A DNA stretch of 64,000 nt from Budorcas taxicolor (taxonomy: Eukaryota > Chordata > Mammalia > Artiodactyla > Bovidae), in assembly GCF_023091745.1 (NCBI RefSeq), contig NC_068911.1, forward strand, positions 161,434,004 through 161,498,003, given 5' to 3'. The position numbers and the translations under genes are program-made. How positions within the stretch are numbered: position 1 is the first letter of the stretch; each line of letters starts with the position of its first letter. Shown here one piece after another: positions 59,676-64,000 of the stretch. The notes beneath the pieces are model-generated. The model did no database searches, had not been told where the DNA came from, and was given only the letters and a program-made list of their open reading frames with translations.

Positions 59676-59853
59676 TGGATTTTTGAAAACTATGTCAAAC
59701 ACATGCTTGCCGACTTAGATCTGCACCTCAAAATACAGGCAGACCTAACTTTATTGGACTTTGCTTTATTGCACTTTTCAAATGGTGCATTTTTTCAACA
59801 CAAATCGAAGGTTTGTGGCAAGCCTGCACGGAGCTAGTCTATCAGTGCCTTTT
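59676..59853 (+). repeat. Left copy of ~180 bp direct repeat, with Tigger1-like end
   Basis: The first ~62 bases are unassigned ('tagatctgcacctcaaaata' near 59717). From about 59738 the sequence follows the 5' end of a Tigger1-type DNA transposon ('caggcagacctaactttatt', 'cgaaggtttgtggcaagcct'). The whole segment recurs at 61091-61270 on the other side of a BovB insertion. Confidence 0.7.
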
Positions 59854-59854
59854 G

Positions 59855-61088
59855 TTGCTGTTTAGTTGCTCAGTCATGTCTGACTCTTTGCGACCCCATG
59901 GACTGCAGCACGCCAGGCTTCCCTGTCCTTCAACATCTCCTGGAGCTTGCTCAAACTCATGTCCATTGAGTCAGTGATGTCATCCAACCATCTCATCCTC
60001 TGTTGTCCCCTTTTCCTCCTGCCTTCCATCTTTCCCAGCATCAGAGTCTTTTTGTCAGTTCTTCACATCAGGAGGTCAAACTGTTGGAGCTTCAGCCTCA
60101 GCATCAATCCCTCCAATGAATATTCAGGATTCAATCCTTTAGAATTGACTGGTTTGGTCTCCTTGCAGTCAAAGGGACTCTCAAGAGTCTTCCCCAACAC
60201 CACAGTTCAAAAGCAGCAATTCTTCAGCGCTCAGCCTTCTTTATGTTCCAACTCTTACATCCATACATGACTTCTGGAAGCACCATAGCTTTGACTAGAC
60301 GGACGTTTGTTGGCAAAGTAATGTCTTTGCTTTTCAATACACTGCCTAGGTTTGTCATAGGTTTTCTTCCAAGAGGCAAGGATGTTTTAATTTCAGGGCT
60401 GCTGTCCCAGTCCACAGTGATTTTGGAGCCTAAGAAAAGAAAAGTCTGTCACTATTTTCCTTGTTTCCCTATCTATCTGCCATGAAGTGATGTGACTGGA
60501 TGCCATGATCTTCGTTTTTTGAATGTTGAGTTTTAAGCCAGCTTTTTAACTCTCCTTTTTCACCTTCAACAAGAGGCCCTTTAGTTCTCTTCACTTTCTT
60601 CCATTAGGGTGGTGTCATCTGCATATCTGAGATTATTGATATTTCTCCTGGCAGTCTTGATGCTAACTTGTGCTTCATCCAGTCTGGCATTTCACATGAC
60701 ACACTCTGCATAGATGTTAAATAAGCAGGATGACAATATACAGCCTTGACATACTCCTTTCCCAATTTGGAACCAGTCTGTTGTTCCATGTCCAGTTCTA
60801 ACTGTTGCTTCTTGACCTGCATACCGGTTTCTCAAGAGGCAGGTAAGTTGGTAGGGTATTCCCATCTGTAAGAATTTTCCACAATTTGCTGTGACCCACA
60901 CAGTCAAAAGCTTTAAAAGTGCAGTCAATGAAGCAGAAGTAGATGTTTTTCTGGAATTTTCTTGCCTTTTGTATGATCCCACAGATGTTGTCAATTTGAT
61001 CTCTGGTTCCTCTGCCTTTTCTAAATTCAGCTTGAACATCTGGAATTTCTTGGTTCACATACTGTTGAAGCCTGGCTTGGACAATTCT
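59855..61088 (-). mobile_element. BovB LINE, 5'-truncated, older copy
   Basis: About 1.23 kb of minus-strand BovB from the 3' end ('gctcagtcatgtctgactct') to the reverse-transcriptase start ('tgttgaagcctggcttggac'). More diverged than the 46-50 kb copies; the YADD codons near 60630 survive, but the frames are short (115 codons at 60692-61039). The usual CAGTT-unit tail is missing. Confidence 0.93.
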
Positions 61089-61090
61089 GA

Positions 61091-61355
61091 TGGATCTTTG
61101 AGAACTATGTTACACACACACTTCCATACTTAGATCTGCACCTCAAAGTACAGGCAAACCTCTTTTTTTGTACTTCACTTTATTGCAGATTGCAGATGCT
61201 GCATTTTCTTTTTTAGACAAATTGAAGTTTTGTGGCAACCCTGCATGGAGCAAGTCTACCAGTGTATTTTATTCAACATTTGCTCATCTTGTATTTCTGT
61301 GTCACACTGGTAATTCTTGCTTATTTCAATCTTTTTCATTATTATAGTCTATGAT
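61091..61355 (+). repeat. Right copy of direct repeat continuing into Tigger1-like DNA
   Basis: 61091-61270 repeats 59676-59853 (about 84% identical by eye over the first 70 bases). The Tigger1-like part starts near 61152 ('caggcaaacctctttttttg') and continues past the duplicated part ('gctcatcttgtatttctgtg', 'tctttttcattattatagtc') to about 61355. Confidence 0.7.
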
Positions 61356-62287
61356 TTTCTAGATAGGAAAGTAAATTTGTACAAAGAATCAGAAATTTGA
61401 ATCACTTTAGGCTCCTCAATAACAACAAAAGGAACAACAAAACAATGAAATCACGACTCTCCAATGCCAAAGAAAATTCCAGCTGTGTATTCTCTACTCA
61501 AACTGTCTCTCATCTGCCAGGGAAGTTTAAAGGATATTTTCTTAATGCAAGCTCCCAACACATTTACTTCCATTGCATTCTTGCTAAAGGGGCTACTGGA
61601 AGATGATTTCTGCCTTAAGAGGGAGCAGATCAAGAAAAGGAGATGATGAGAGATTCGTAACAGAGGGATACTGCCCAGGAGAGAAGTGAGAAAAGTCTTC
61701 AAAATAGTGGGGGAGGGAGACCTCAGGGAGATGACTGTACTCCAGATGCAGATATCCCTGGACCAATGTGACACAGGAAACAGACATGTGGAGGGCTGTC
61801 CACCCCATGCCCTCTGTGGTGATGCCATCTTTAATCTGATCAAATTACTGGAGCATCTGCTCCGGACCAAGTGAGTAAACCAAGAATGAGGAAGGCCTAC
61901 CCTCCAGAAAACAGAGCATCAAACTCCAGATTAGCAAATGCCAAGGACAACAATTCGGAGAAGAAGGAACACAAAGACAGTGTACAGAAAACTTGGAGCA
62001 AAACTGGCCCAGAGAGAACAAAGAAATCTTTGGGAGAGACAAAGGCTGGGTAGATCAGTTGATCTTATTGACCTTTTGGAAAATTGTCCTGTGGAGCTAT
62101 TAGGAGGTCTGAAGAATTATCAAGAAGCACAAGGGCAGCCAAAATCAAAGCAATTACGTCAGTCTCACCAAAGAAGGAAACAAACAAAGGAAACATCATA
62201 GACTACGGAATGTTCAACTGTGAATAATATTTGCAAAAGCATCAACGAAGTGCTGGATATTCATGTAACTAAAAACTATCAATCTAT
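61356..62287. other. No recognised feature
   Basis: Unassigned DNA with overlapping open frames on both strands (139 codons minus at 61451-61870; 87 codons plus at 61938-62201). None shows a recognisable domain. Confidence 0.45.
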
Positions 62288-64000
62288 TCAGTTAGTTCAG
62301 TTGCTCAGTCACGTTCAACTCTTTGTGACCAAATGGACTGCAGCACACCAGGGTTTCCTGTCCATCAACAACTCCAGAGCTCACTCAAATTCATGTCCAT
62401 CAACTGATGGACATCCAATCAACTCATTCTCTGTTGTCCCCTTCTCCTCCTGCATTCAATCTTTCCCAGCATCAGGTCTTTTCCAGAAAGTCAGTTCTTC
62501 ATATCAGGTGGCCAAAGTATTGGAGTTTCAGGTTCAGCATCAGTCCTTCCAACAAATATTCAGGACTAATTTCCTTTAGGATGAACTGATTTGATCTCCT
62601 TGCAGTCCTAGGGACTCTCAAGAGTCTTCTCCAACACCACAGTTTAAAAGCATCAATTCTTCAGCACTCAGTTCAGTTCAGTTGCTCAGTCGTGTCCAAC
62701 TCCTTGCGAACCCATGAACCACAGCACACCAGGCCTCCCTGTGCATCACCAACTCCCGGAGTTCACCCAAACCCATGTCCATTGAGTTGATGATGCCATC
62801 CAACCATCTCATCCTCTGTTGTCCCCTTCTCCTCCTGCCCTCAATCTTTCCCAGCATCAAGGTCTTTTCAAATGAGACAGCTCTTTGCATCAGGTGGCCA
62901 AAGTATTGGAGTTTCAGCTTCAAAATCAGTCCTACCAATGAACACCCAGGACTGATCTCCTTTAGGATGGACTGGTTGGATCTCCTTGCAGTCCAAGGGA
63001 CTCTCAAGAGTCTTCTCCAACACCACAGTTCAAAAGCATCAATTCAGTTCTCAGCTTTCTTTATAGTCTAACTATCACATCCATACATGACTACTGGAAA
63101 AACCATAGCTTTGACTAAACAGACCCTTGTTGGAAAAGTAATGTCTCTGTTTTCTAATATGCTGTCTAGGTTGGTCATATTTTTTTTTTCCAAGGGACAA
63201 GCATCTTTTAATTTCATGGCTGAAGTCACCATCTGCTGTGATTTTGGAGCCCAAGAAAATAGTCTGTCACTGTTTCCATTGCTTCCCCATCTATTTGCCA
63301 TGAAGTTATGGGGCCATATGCCATGCTTTTCTGAATGTTGAGTTTTAAGCCAACTTGTTCACTCTCCTCTTTCACTTTCATCAAGAGGCTCTTTAGTTCT
63401 TAATTTTTTCCATAAGGATAGTGCCATCTGCATACGTGAAGTTATTGAAATTTCTCCTGGCAATCTTGATTCCAGCTGATGCTTCATCCAGCTCAGTATT
63501 TTACATGATGTCTTCTGCATATAAGTTAAACAGATAGAGTGACAATATACAACCTTGATGTACTGCTCTCCCGATTTGGAACCAGTCTGTTATTCTATGT
63601 CCAGCTCTAACTGTTACATCTTGACCGGCATACAGATTTCTCAGGAGGCAGGTCAGGTGGTCTACTCTTCCCATCTCTTTAAGAATTTTCCAAAGTTTGT
63701 TTTGACCTACACAGTCAAAGGTTTTGACATAGTCAATAAGACAGAAGTAGATGTTTTTCTGGAACTCTCTTGCTTTTTTGCTGATCCAACGGATGTTGGC
63801 AACTTGATCTCTGGTTCCTCTGCCTTTTCTAAAACCAGCTTGAACATCTGAAAGTTCACGGGTCACGTACTGTTGAAGCCTGGCTTGAAGAATTTTGAGC
63901 ATTACTTTGCTAGCATGTGAGATGAGTGCAATTGTGCGGTAGTTAACATTCTTTGGCATTGTCTTTCTTTGGGATTGGAATGAAAACTGACCTTCACCAG
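62288..64000 (-). mobile_element. Older BovB LINE, interrupted, running off the window
   Basis: 3' part 62288-62667 ('cagttagttcagttgctcag' to 'aattcttcagcactcag'). It resumes at about 63044 ('ttctcagctttctttatagt') and continues through the reverse-transcriptase region to the window edge. A 152-codon frame at 63501-63959 encodes the fingers and part of the palm (GFRKGRGTRDQVANI, FCLIDYVKTFDC). The YADD region near 63430 is disrupted. Confidence 0.85.
62668..63043 (-). mobile_element. Younger BovB 3' fragment nested in BovB
   Basis: About 375 bases of less-diverged BovB with its own complete 3' tail ('tcagttcagttcagttgctc'). It ends at 'aaaagcatcaatt', at the same element position where the older copy was cut. 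The 109-codon frame at 62678-63007 encodes the C-terminal region (RVPWTARRSNQSILKEISPG). Confidence 0.8.

Noticed and set aside
61451..61870. 139-codon minus-strand frame as a gene
   Set aside because: It overlaps open frames on the opposite strand, has no recognisable domain, and lies between decayed transposons.
1..64000. A new multi-gene system such as an operon, defence locus or biosynthetic cluster
   Set aside because: The sequence is mammalian, repeat-rich and without intact genes; nothing supports a coordinated coding system.

Overview
This is a gene-poor stretch of nuclear DNA from a ruminant, almost certainly a bovid (cattle, buffalo, sheep or goat; I cannot tell which). The evidence is the repeat content: many ruminant tRNA-derived SINEs (Bov-tA monomers and dimers, Bov-A, Bov-A2), about a dozen BovB (RTE-clade) LINE insertions, CHR-type SINEs shared by ruminants and cetaceans, and older mammalian repeats (L1, MIR, MaLR/MLT1 LTRs, Tigger, MER5A-like). 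No intact protein-coding gene, tRNA, rRNA or CRISPR array is visible. Exons of a large host gene cannot be excluded, but none is recognisable. All the larger open frames are LINE remnants, antisense shadows of LINEs, or chance frames.

Layout. 0-5.6 kb: SINEs, an L1 with an inverted 5' half carrying two SINEs, then a BovB copy with a 312-codon open reverse-transcriptase frame. 5.6-12.2 kb: mostly unassigned DNA with SINEs, a GATA/TA microsatellite and a ~180 bp direct duplication (7.6 and 9.5 kb). 12.2-31 kb: mainly unassigned DNA with scattered SINEs, MIR and L1 3' ends and LTR remnants. 31-39 kb: BovB pieces, a SINE inserted in a SINE, an MLT1 LTR, a MER5A-like element and a second inverted L1. 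39-44.5 kb: mostly unassigned, with one SINE cluster. 44.5-52 kb: one old L1 on the minus strand, split by at least eight younger insertions, three of them BovB. 53-54.3 kb: an MLT1 LTR carrying a BovB copy with an inverted 5' part and a target-site duplication. 55.5-58 kb: the most complete BovB, with endonuclease and reverse-transcriptase remnants. 58.2-59.4 kb: an RPL7A processed pseudogene split by two SINEs. 59.7-64 kb: more BovB, one copy flanked by ~180 bp direct repeats and one carrying a younger BovB.

The elements do not form a functional pathway. The useful information is historical: target-site duplications and nesting give relative insertion order, and several junctions record inversion (twin priming), local duplication or template switching. 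Summing my coordinates, BovB alone covers roughly 12 kb, most of it after 46 kb. Repeat family names come from recognition, not from a database search, and boundaries are usually good to about 5-20 bases.
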